This document shows positions 9,200 through 16,549 of a stretch of DNA of 64,000 nucleotides, piece by piece. The position numbers and the translations under genes are program-made. The stretch comes from Alteromonas australica. Lineage in GTDB: Bacteria; Pseudomonadota; Gammaproteobacteria; Enterobacterales; Alteromonadaceae. The stretch covers positions 3,596,001-3,660,000 of the forward strand of contig NZ_CP008849.1 in NCBI RefSeq assembly GCF_000730385.1, in the 5' to 3' direction. Every line of letters begins with the position of its first letter. The first letter of the stretch is position 1. The notes beneath the pieces were generated by a model. The model had not been told where the DNA came from, searched no databases, and saw only the letters and a program-made list of their open reading frames with translations.

Positions 9200-9207
9200 A
9201 CAACTCA

Positions 9208-10329
9208 TTAATGAAACCACGCGTCTTTTAAAGGCAAAGAAAATAATAAAGGCGCATAAGCCTGATAAGCCGCACTTTCTCCATCACAAGTAATATTCTT
9301 CAAGTAGTTCTTTTTCCACGGGTCGTTAACAAGCCATAGGGTATTATCTATTACCGCAAGGCCTTCAATAGATGCGTTGTCCATGGTGTAGGGTTCACAG
9401 GCATTTGTGGTGTCTACCACAAATGAAAGCGGCACCCGTTTAGTGTCAACATTATTGTCGGTATCGATAATCCACAGTTCATCATCATTTCTCGCTGCCG
9501 CTAACAAAAATGTGTCAGTGCTTTGAGGCGGAGTATAAAGAGTTAAGCCATTAATCGGATGAGCGCCTGATGCAAAACTAGGTAAGGTCAGGCTGGGCTC
9601 TTCTAGTGCGGCAAAGCCAGTGTGCGTCCAAAACTCATCATCAATAACAAGGCTAAAAATGCGTGGTTGACCTGCCTTGTCTTTTTCTAACGCCAGATAC
9701 AAGGTACCGCTATCATCCATTGCCATGCCTTCAATACCATCGTTGGGGAAATTACCCACTTCCATTGATAAGGCATATTGCAATGGGCGTACATGGGTCA
9801 TTTCTACTTTACCGCTATCGTCTCGCTCAAGTCTAACTAACAAGGTAGGGTAATCGGTGGACCCTGTGTCTTCATACTTTTTCTCACATCGACTGGAAAA
9901 AGTCCCTGTACGTGTGGCGTCTTCCGTCACTGTGTACAACACATTTGGGTTTCTTGGGTCTACTGCTAGCGCTTCTAAATCTGGCGCATTCGTCAGGTAG
10001 GCATTAAAGCAACTGCGTTTTACCCGTGAAGACAAACTAAAGCTATTGCTAGACCCGGTTAACGTTGCTGAATCTGGCGCGATAAAATGTAATTTGCGCT
10101 GTTGCGCTTCTAATGCACTGCCATCGGAAATTGACACTAATTGACCTTGAAACGCAATTAAGCCAGACGTTTGTGGGTCAGCCATAACCTGATCATTCTC
10201 ATCCAAAATCCACTTACCGTGAGAAACGATGCTTTCACTTTCCTGCTGTACGATGATGGGTGGCTTACTTTCACTACAAGCAAACAAAGACAGGCTAATA
10301 AAAAGAGAAACAACTAATCGTTTATACAT
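9208..10329 (-). CDS. Lipoprotein with esterase-like/phytase-type beta-propeller domain
   Basis: A 373-residue predicted lipoprotein. The N-terminus MYKRLVVSLFISLSLFAC has a lipobox with the lipidated Cys18. The body is rich in YWTD-like beta repeats: DLEALAVDPRNPNVLYTVTED, GIEGMAMDDSGTLYLALEKDK and ASIEGLAVIDNTLWLVNDP. This EGxA plus D-GTLY pattern is typical of the 'esterase-like activity of phytase' family (PF13449), a beta-propeller fold. Enzymatic activity is not proven for most members. The start at 10329 was chosen because it makes a proper lipoprotein signal; the reading frame stays open 20 codons further upstream. Confidence 0.75.
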   Translation of the reverse strand: MYKRLVVSLFISLSLFACSESKPPIIVQQESESIVSHGKWILDENDQVMADPQTSGLIAFQGQLVSISDGSALEAQQRKLHFIAPDSATLTGSSNSFSLSSRVKRSCFNAYLTNAPDLEALAVDPRNPNVLYTVTEDATRTGTFSSRCEKKYEDTGSTDYPTLLVRLERDDSGKVEMTHVRPLQYALSMEVGNFPNDGIEGMAMDDSGTLYLALEKDKAGQPRIFSLVIDDEFWTHTGFAALEEPSLTLPSFASGAHPINGLTLYTPPQSTDTFLLAAARNDDELWIIDTDNNVDTKRVPLSFVVDTTNACEPYTMDNASIEGLAVIDNTLWLVNDPWKKNYLKNITCDGESAAYQAYAPLLFSLPLKDAWFH

Positions 10330-10440
10330 AAATGGGAGTCCCGTGAAAAATTTGTAACCGAGTATATCTGGCATACCGTTTAATTCCAAAAAAGAGTAAG
10401 GTAAAGCAATGCGTTAACATCAATGTGACAGGAGTTAGTT

Positions 10441-12321
10441 ATTTCTATTCATTCTTTACCTGCGGTCATTGCTGGGCCAATTGTAAGACGTGTTTCAGAA
10501 AATGCGTGTCACATATGGTTAGTGACCCAAGACGCACCAAGCATCACCCTGTCGTTATCGCAACAACAAAACACGATAACAGGGCAAACTCAGTGTGAAT
10601 ATGTTCAAGTTGGCACGCACGCCTTTATCACCTTACTCTCGTTTTCCAGTGAAGAAGCTTTTATCTCGGGTTGCCCCGTGCATTACGCGCTACATTTTCA
10701 CGATGAAGCCTTACAAGCTAAGTGGCAGAAAGAATGCCAGGCATTGCTGTACCCTAGACAACAGCATTTGAATTTCGTTTATACAAAAACACCCACCAGC
10801 ATACTTCATGGCTCTTGTCGTAAACCCCATTACGATGGAAGTGATGCGCTGGCGCAAGTGGACACCCTTATCGCCAACAGCTTTGACAACGAGAGAGAGC
10901 GGCCTGATTTGCTGCTTATGACTGGCGATCAAATCTATGCTGATGACGTAGCCGGCCCAATGTTGCAAGCCATTCATCAAGTTATAGCATTGCTAGGTAT
11001 TACAGAGGAAGAACTTGAAGGCGCGCAGATTTCTCATTCCAGCGAATTAGCCTCGCATCCCCATTGTTTCTACGAACGAGAACAGCTTCTGCCACAAATT
11101 GCCACTAACACGGCGCTATCTTCGCTTTTTTTCGGCGCCAAGAAAAAACCCATTTTTACCTCAGTGAATGCACAAAACCACCTCATTAGCTGTGCGGAAG
11201 TTATGGCGATGTATCTATTAGTTTGGTCACCCCTTTTATGGGCGCGTATCAAAATAAGTGACGTCGGAATTAGCCCAGCGCATTTAGCTGTATTTAAAAA
11301 AGAACAGCAAATTTTAGAGGGCTTTGTCGCCACCTTACCCCAGGTAAGACGAGCAATGGCTCACACCCCGGTTTACATGATTTTTGACGATCACGATGTC
11401 ACTGACGACTGGAACCTAACCCGGGGTTGGGAACAAGAAGTGTATAACAACCCTTTTTCTAAACGCATGGTGGGTAATGCCCTCATTGGTTACTTGTTAT
11501 GTCAGGGTTGGGGCAATTTGCCCGGCGCCTATACGCACCTGATTAAGCAAGCTAAACAGCATTTTGCAACCCAAAGTATTACTTCCCAAAACGCGCTTAT
11601 CGATGCACTTCTTGACTTTGAGCATTGGGATTACACCGTAGACACCACGCCACCGGTTGCCGTCATGGATACCCGCACTCAACGTTGGCGCTCGGAATCA
11701 AGTATGAATAAACCCTCCGGATTAATGGATTGGGAAGCCCTGTGTGAATTTCAACACGGTATTATTGGAAAAGAAGCCGTCATTGTAGTGTCAGCCGCCC
11801 CCATTTACGGTGTGAAATTCATTGAGGCAATTCAAAAAGTGTTCACCTTTTTTGGTAAAGCGCTTACCGTTGATGCAGAAAACTGGATGGCACATAAAGG
11901 CACTGCCAACGTTATACTTAACATTTTTCGTCATTATAAAACCCCGCCTGAATTCATTATTTTGTCCGGCGACGTACACTACTCCTTTGTTTATGATGTA
12001 CGGCTACGCTTTAGGCGCAATAGCCCTCACATTACTCAGTTCACCTGCAGTGGATTGAAAAACGCCTTCCCCGAGGGGCTTATCCGCTGGCTAGACCGTT
12101 TAAATCGCATGTTTTACGGCTCTTCCTCGTTACTTAACTTATTTACTCGCCGTCGCAATATGTCGGTAAAAGCACGAGCCCCCTCACAAGGCAGCGGAGA
12201 ACTCTACAATGGTTGTGCCATTGGCATACTTAAATTGTCAGATAAACATCAAGAAGTCATCTGCAAGGCTTTGTTGAGCAGTGGGAAAGAGGTAGAATTC
12301 CCCCCCATTAAAGACGATTAG
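10441..12321 (+). CDS. PhoD-like metallophosphatase, probably starting at ATT
   Basis: A cytosolic alkaline phosphatase D-type (PhoD-like) protein of about 626 residues. Metal-binding motifs in order: GSCRKPHYDG, MTGDQIYADD, MIFDDHDVTDDWN and LSGDVHYSF. No signal peptide is visible. The longest frame with a standard start begins at GTG 10522, but that codon has no ribosome-binding site, and 27 codons upstream remain open and encode LPAVIAGPIVRRVSENACHIWL, which looks like the conserved first strand of this family. No ATG, GTG or TTG exists in that extension. ATT at 10441 is preceded by AGGAG with six bases spacing. It begins an operon with fldB and the CLCA_X gene. The exact phosphoester substrate is unknown. 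Confidence 0.82.
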   Translation: MSIHSLPAVIAGPIVRRVSENACHIWLVTQDAPSITLSLSQQQNTITGQTQCEYVQVGTHAFITLLSFSSEEAFISGCPVHYALHFHDEALQAKWQKECQALLYPRQQHLNFVYTKTPTSILHGSCRKPHYDGSDALAQVDTLIANSFDNERERPDLLLMTGDQIYADDVAGPMLQAIHQVIALLGITEEELEGAQISHSSELASHPHCFYEREQLLPQIATNTALSSLFFGAKKKPIFTSVNAQNHLISCAEVMAMYLLVWSPLLWARIKISDVGISPAHLAVFKKEQQILEGFVATLPQVRRAMAHTPVYMIFDDHDVTDDWNLTRGWEQEVYNNPFSKRMVGNALIGYLLCQGWGNLPGAYTHLIKQAKQHFATQSITSQNALIDALLDFEHWDYTVDTTPPVAVMDTRTQRWRSESSMNKPSGLMDWEALCEFQHGIIGKEAVIVVSAAPIYGVKFIEAIQKVFTFFGKALTVDAENWMAHKGTANVILNIFRHYKTPPEFIILSGDVHYSFVYDVRLRFRRNSPHITQFTCSGLKNAFPEGLIRWLDRLNRMFYGSSSLLNLFTRRRNMSVKARAPSQGSGELYNGCAIGILKLSDKHQEVICKALLSSGKEVEFPPIKDD

Positions 12322-12342
12322 TTAGCGACAACGAGGTACGTC

Positions 12343-12882
12343 ATGAGTGATAAAGCATTGTCCATTGGTATTTTTTACGGCTCAACCACATGCTACACCG
12401 AAATGGCAGCAGAAAAGATCCAAGCCCAGTTAAATGCTTTATTCGACGATGATCTGGTTGAAATGCATAACATCAAAGACGTTAACCTATCAAAAACACG
12501 CGAATTCGATGTGGTATTATTTGGTATCTCGACCTGGGATTTTGGTGAACTTCAAGAAGATTGGGAGTCACATTGGGACGACGTTTATCGCCTCGATTTA
12601 TCTGGAAAAATCATCGCCCTGTTTGGCTTGGGTGACCAGCTAGGCTATGGTGATTGGTTCCAAGACGCACTAGGTATGCTGCACGATGCCATTGCTCCTA
12701 TGGATTGTCGCATTATTGGATACTGGCCTAATCAAGGCTACGAATTCGCAGAGTCTAAAGCCCTGACAGAAGACAAAAGCCAATTTGTTGGCTTATCGCT
12801 TGATGACGAAAACCAATATGACCAATCTGAGCAGCGCATTGCCGATTGGTGTGAACAGTTACTTCTAGAACTTGCGGATTAA
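12343..12882 (+). CDS. fldB: Flavodoxin FldB
   Basis: A 179-residue long-chain flavodoxin, an FMN-carrying one-electron donor in the cytosol. The phosphate-binding loop is GSTTCYTEMAAEKIQ (about 14-28), and the blocks FGISTWDFGELQEDWE, LFGLGDQLGYGDWFQDALGMLHD and GYWPNQGYEF align closely with E. coli FldB rather than FldA. The gene starts 21 bases after the PhoD-like gene with CGAGGT upstream, and the next gene begins two bases after its stop. It is therefore the middle gene of a three-gene operon. Confidence 0.92.
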   Translation: MSDKALSIGIFYGSTTCYTEMAAEKIQAQLNALFDDDLVEMHNIKDVNLSKTREFDVVLFGISTWDFGELQEDWESHWDDVYRLDLSGKIIALFGLGDQLGYGDWFQDALGMLHDAIAPMDCRIIGYWPNQGYEFAESKALTEDKSQFVGLSLDDENQYDQSEQRIADWCEQLLLELAD

Positions 12883-12884
12883 TA

Positions 12885-13667
12885 TTGAACCAAGGCAGAT
12901 TACACCAAGGGTTTTATCGTAACGGCCCTAGTCACCGAGACGGCGCAGACGTTAGCTTTCAAGACATTCGTAAGTTATTTAACTTTTCCACGATTACCGT
13001 GGGCCGCTGGGTGACCCGTGAAGAGCAACAAATAGCAGCCAATCTGTTCTTTGACGCTTTATACGACTTAGCCGCAATACTGAATGTAAATGAACAAGTC
13101 ATTTCACTGAACGGATCTTTGTCGCTTGCCTTTGGCAGTGGCGGGCAAAAAAACAGTAGCGCACACTATAATAGCGCTAAACGTCAATTGGCACTGGCAA
13201 AAAATGCGGGAGCAGGCGCTTTAGCTCACGAGTGGTTTCATGCCTTTGATCACTATATTGCCCCGCGGATGTTTACCGGTATAGGATCCGGCGACTTTGC
13301 ATCACACGCCTGGCTTGATAACGCAGATCTTATTGATCACCCCCTAAATAGACGGTTAAGCAATTGTTTCTCCAAGTTATTTTTAGATCAAAATAAGCCA
13401 AATGACTATTTTGTTCGATCAGTAGAGGCTGATCGCGCGTTAAAAATGTATTATTATGCTATGCCTCAAGAGATGGCGGCTCGCGCTTTTGAGGCCTGCG
13501 TGCAAGATCACGAGATTAAAAACGCGTTTCTTGTGCAAGGAACAAAAAAATCAACGGAAGCTAGACTTGGCATTTATCCTCATGGTAATTTGCGTATAGT
13601 GTTGAACGAAGCACTAATGTTGTATTTTTACCAATTAGGTGTGGCCATTTCACGCAAACAAACCTAG
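12885..13667 (+). CDS. CLCA_X-type protein with HEXXH motif (putative metallopeptidase)
   Basis: A 260-residue protein starting at TTG two bases after the fldB stop, so it is probably translated by coupling. The central motif AHEWFHAFDH (HEXXH at 115-119 with a further His123) is a zincin-type zinc site. The N-terminal block GADVSFQDIRKLFNFSTITVGRWVT and SLAFGSGGQ...AHYN...LALAKNAG match the bacterial family that databases name CLCA_X, which is uncharacterised. A late SVEADRALKMYYYAMPQEMAARAFEACVQD block contains glutamates that could serve as a third ligand. No signal peptide, so it is likely cytosolic. The substrate and its link to flavodoxin are unknown. Confidence 0.72.
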   Translation: MNQGRLHQGFYRNGPSHRDGADVSFQDIRKLFNFSTITVGRWVTREEQQIAANLFFDALYDLAAILNVNEQVISLNGSLSLAFGSGGQKNSSAHYNSAKRQLALAKNAGAGALAHEWFHAFDHYIAPRMFTGIGSGDFASHAWLDNADLIDHPLNRRLSNCFSKLFLDQNKPNDYFVRSVEADRALKMYYYAMPQEMAARAFEACVQDHEIKNAFLVQGTKKSTEARLGIYPHGNLRIVLNEALMLYFYQLGVAISRKQT

Positions 13668-13808
13668 TTTGTTGTTTTATTACCGTGAAACTGAGCAATT
13701 TTCCAGCAACAAGTGTTAATGAGCCTGCTGATTTTTACAAAACCCTGTTTATTTTTGTAACAACCAGTATACTAAAGCGCTCGAACGTAACAGAAGAAAG
13801 AAGACGAG

Positions 13809-14216
13809 ATGAAAAGAAAAAAGCATACCTCGACTGAAGACGAGGCTCAGATTGATATGACCCCCATGTTGGACATCGTGTTCATCATGTTGATTTTCTT
13901 CATCGTAACGACCTCGTTCGTGAAAGAAAAAGGGTTAGATGTAAATCGTCCAGAAGATAACCAAGCTAAAAACGACAAGCCTTCAAAAGCGTTGTCTATT
14001 CGTATTACTGCCGATGGCACAATTATGATGGGCGGACGTGAGGTAGATGTTCGTCGTGTTGTAGCAAATACGCAAACGTATCTTGCTGAAAACAACACCG
14101 ATTCTGCGGCTATTCAAGCAGACGAAGATACCGAGCACGGTACCGTGGTTGAAGTTATGAACCAAGTTAAAATAGCAGGTATCGAAAAAGTATCTGTGCT
14201 AGTGAAAAAGAGCTAG
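13809..14216 (+). CDS. ExbD/TolR-family biopolymer transport protein (orphan)
   Basis: A 135-residue inner-membrane protein. After a basic N-terminus, the single helix MLDIVFIMLIFFIVTTSFV (about 20-38) carries the conserved proton-path Asp22. A periplasmic ExbD domain with LSIRITADGTIMMGGREV and KIAGIEKVSVLVKK follows. ExbD works with ExbB (and TonB) to use proton-motive force for outer-membrane transport. Here no exbB, tonB or TPR partner is adjacent, which is unusual since these genes normally sit together. GAAGAAAGAAGACGAG precedes the start, and a terminator follows at once, so the gene is a monocistron. Confidence 0.88.
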   Translation: MKRKKHTSTEDEAQIDMTPMLDIVFIMLIFFIVTTSFVKEKGLDVNRPEDNQAKNDKPSKALSIRITADGTIMMGGREVDVRRVVANTQTYLAENNTDSAAIQADEDTEHGTVVEVMNQVKIAGIEKVSVLVKKS

Positions 14217-14236
14217 CCACTTACTCATATCTCTCA

Positions 14237-14264
14237 TAAAAAGCTGCCTTAGGGCGGCTTTTTT
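14237..14264 (+). terminator. Rho-independent terminator after the exbD-like gene
   Basis: Stem AAGCTGCC / GGGCGGCTT (one G-T pair) with loop TTA and a run of six T. An A run to the left gives it some ability in the other direction. Confidence 0.88.
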
Positions 14265-14391
14265 CGTATGGGGGTTTATACCAAAGTATCTCTTGTTTAC
14301 TAGTTTGATTTTTGGTCAGATCGTACTATTCGGTGTGTCTGGAAATCCATGTTGAAAACGGTTCCAGGCTCAGATGTCACTGGAGCCAAAA

Positions 14392-14526
14392 ATGAGAAAT
14401 ACCCTATACGCCGCACTGGTGAGTGTCGCCACTTTAAGTGCCCCACCGCAAGACAAATCCCACCCGCGACCTTGTTGCTTCGTACACGATACTTCATTGG
14501 CCGGCATTCAACACCGCCTTAAGTAG
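14392..14526 (+). CDS. Short ORF with signal-peptide-like N-terminus, possible gene remnant
   Basis: A 44-codon frame opening with MRNTLYAALVSVATLSAPP, a Sec-signal-like start, and preceded by GGAG six bases before the ATG. The remainder (with CC and many charged residues) does not look like a folded protein, and its end overlaps the 3' end of the convergent ygjV gene. It may be the surviving 5' end of a decayed secreted-protein gene or a chance frame. The rest of the gap 14265-14518 holds nothing else I can support. Confidence 0.25.
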   Translation: MRNTLYAALVSVATLSAPPQDKSHPRPCCFVHDTSLAGIQHRLK

Positions 14527-15016
14527 TGGTGTTGCTACGCAATTTCGTCACAATACTGATTAAATTACTGATGTTGAAAAGCGTGCCGAATATACTTCCC
14601 ACTGAAATGGCGTAAATGAGGCCAAGGAATTCCGCCAGTAAAAAGTACTTTCTGATGGTGACTGTGTCTCGAATGACAATTGACCCTACCGTAAAAATCA
14701 GCGACGAAGCATAGGCAACTAAGATTATTGCCCCATGATTCAAGTAAAACCATTCATATAACAGGAAGGCGATATTCGCGAAAACGAAAAACACCAAGAT
14801 ATACGTACTTCTATTTTTTAGCGCTATGAGGTTTCTAATGCTCGCCAAGCCTGTTCCAACACTTGCAGCCATTGCACCGAGTAAATAGAAATGAACACTG
14901 AGTGCGGCTAAAGCAATAGCAGAAATAAGTAGGTACCTATCAACATGGTTTTGACGGTATCCAATAAAATTAAGTACCAGTGCAATAGCACCAAACGCTT
15001 CGGCAATAATCATCAT
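14519..15016 (-). CDS. ygjV: YgjV-family inner-membrane protein
   Basis: A 165-residue protein with about five or six hydrophobic segments. The pattern EAFGAIALVLNFIGYRQ, LSVHFYLLGAMAASVGTGLASIRNLIA and LAEFLGLIYAISVGSIFGTLFNISNLISI matches the YgjV family (Imp-YgjV), which has no established function. Start MMIIAEAF has only a weak GAGAA upstream; either of the first two ATG codons could serve. It is followed in the same direction upstream by trmN6 with a 26-base gap, so the two may be co-transcribed. Confidence 0.83.
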   Translation of the reverse strand: MMIIAEAFGAIALVLNFIGYRQNHVDRYLLISAIALAALSVHFYLLGAMAASVGTGLASIRNLIALKNRSTYILVFFVFANIAFLLYEWFYLNHGAIILVAYASSLIFTVGSIVIRDTVTIRKYFLLAEFLGLIYAISVGSIFGTLFNISNLISIVTKLRSNTTT

Positions 15017-15042
15017 TAAGCTGTTCTCATTTTACGTGATAC

Positions 15043-15768
15043 CTAGAAAGACAAGTAGAACCCTTGGCACAAGGATTTGAACTGGGGGGTATACTGATTG
15101 TTAGCCTGACGAATAACTAACGTTTCTCTGCGAATATCTACCTGGCTATCATTTTTACTAAACATATACCCATTTACATAGGGCGAAGAGGTTTCACTAT
15201 GCTGAACCTGCATAATACGCTGGGCAAAAAGGTGGTGCCTTGCGCCAGTTTCAACAATGTCAGTTTCACTTTCAGAGGGATAAAGGCAATAAAATCGCCC
15301 TTCAGGGCTTAGCAATTCAGCGACCCTTGAAAATAGTGATGCTGGCGAAAGGTGGCTAAATTGACGTGCCACCTGCCTATTAACGGCTTGAGTTTGATAC
15401 GCCTGTGTTGGCGCTGCGGGCGTTTCAAAATACGGGGGGTTACTCACAATCAGGTCGAAACGAGACGCTATGGCGGCATTAATGTCTCCGCAAATCACAT
15501 CAATCTTGTTTGGCCATGGACCGTTCTTGACGTTTTCTTGTGCTTGCATAGCGGAATCTTCGTCAATATCAATAGCCATGATATGAGCACGGTCAGCACT
15601 TTTTTGCGCCAGCATTAACGCCAAAATGCCCGTGCCTGTGCCAATATCCAACATGGTTTGTGCCTGGCCTACCTCGACCCAACTCCCCAATATCATACTG
15701 TCAGTACTGACTTTCATGGCGCACTTATCTTGTTGCACCGCAAACTGCTTACATCTAAACACTGTCAC
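15043..15768 (-). CDS. trmN6: tRNA1(Val) (adenine(37)-N6)-methyltransferase
   Basis: A 241-residue class I SAM-dependent methyltransferase (YfiC/TrmM) that makes m6A37 next to the anticodon of tRNA1-Val. The SAM motif DIGTGTGILAL (about 41-51) and the catalytic NPPYF (110-114) are intact. The N-terminal FKQF-type block is FRCKQFAVQQDKCAMKVSTDSMILGSW, as in YfiC. The start is GTG at 15768; a second GTG two codons later is possible. It lies upstream of ygjV on the same strand. Confidence 0.9.
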   Translation of the reverse strand: MTVFRCKQFAVQQDKCAMKVSTDSMILGSWVEVGQAQTMLDIGTGTGILALMLAQKSADRAHIMAIDIDEDSAMQAQENVKNGPWPNKIDVICGDINAAIASRFDLIVSNPPYFETPAAPTQAYQTQAVNRQVARQFSHLSPASLFSRVAELLSPEGRFYCLYPSESETDIVETGARHHLFAQRIMQVQHSETSSPYVNGYMFSKNDSQVDIRRETLVIRQANNQYTPQFKSLCQGFYLSF

Positions 15769-15866
15769 TACACTCGAATAGTTTGCTTGCGAGCATCGAA
15801 CCCACCCCTTTGTTATTCATATTTCATTGTCTGCTGTTCAATGACCCTTTCACCGACAGGACGGTC

Positions 15867-16490
15867 TCATTGCCACGCCTGTAACGCCACCATATTGTGG
15901 GCGACATCCTCGGGTTTTACTGGGCGATATTTTTTTAGCGCCCCCTGCAAAACATGTTGCCAAATAGGCGCGGTTTTTTGGGCAATATCTTCAAGAAAGC
16001 GACTGTCTTCTCGTGCGCCTAGCAGTAGCGATGGCCTAACTGCCGAGGCATTGGGCAGTTGCGACATCCCCATAATGGCATTTTCTAGCTCGCCCTTTAC
16101 CCGCAAATAAAAATGACGACTTTTAGCATCGGCGCCCACAGAAGAAATCCACACAAAGCTATTCGCCCGTTGAGCGCGTGTCAGTTGCGCAGCAATATGA
16201 ACATATTCAAAATCTACTTTTCTAAAAGCCGACTTGGAGCCTGCCGCTTTGAGTGTGGTGCCTAAACAGCAATACACATGATTGACGCTAAAATAACCCT
16301 GGTAGTCTTGCAGCATCTCAAAGTCGATAACCACTGGCCGCAATTTATTGTGCGGGTCGTGAAAAGCCGACGCGCTTAAAGGCCTTCTCACTAAACAGGT
16401 GACTTCGCTGTAGCGATGATCGTGCAACAATAAATTGACTAATCTTTGACCGACCAAACCTGTCGCCCCCAGCACCATTGCAGATTTCAT
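15867..16490 (-). CDS. TIP30-like NAD(P)H-binding Rossmann-fold protein
   Basis: A 207-residue protein with the nucleotide-binding motif VLGATGLVGQRLVNLLL at about 6-22 and a VTCLVRRPL segment typical of NAD(P)H-binding atypical SDRs of the HTATIP2/TIP30 group. FVWISSVGAD and YLRVKGELE (a YxxxK) are visible near 117-135. AGGAAG precedes the ATG. No obvious partner; it is divergent from the DPP-IV gene with only about 60 bases between, so the two promoters overlap. Substrate unknown. Confidence 0.78.
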   Translation of the reverse strand: MKSAMVLGATGLVGQRLVNLLLHDHRYSEVTCLVRRPLSASAFHDPHNKLRPVVIDFEMLQDYQGYFSVNHVYCCLGTTLKAAGSKSAFRKVDFEYVHIAAQLTRAQRANSFVWISSVGADAKSRHFYLRVKGELENAIMGMSQLPNASAVRPSLLLGAREDSRFLEDIAQKTAPIWQHVLQGALKKYRPVKPEDVAHNMVALQAWQ

Positions 16491-16549
16491 GCTTCCTACC
16501 TTGTATCATGTAATAGTTTCTCTACAATCAAACCTTCGACAGATAAAAT

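Noticed and set aside
10522-10524. GTG as the start of the PhoD-like phosphatase
   Set aside because: It lacks a ribosome-binding site and would cut off a conserved N-terminal strand encoded just upstream.
15658-16110. 150-codon plus-strand frame across the trmN6 and Rossmann-protein genes
   Set aside because: Antisense to two recognisable genes and rich in Cys, Ser and His without pattern.
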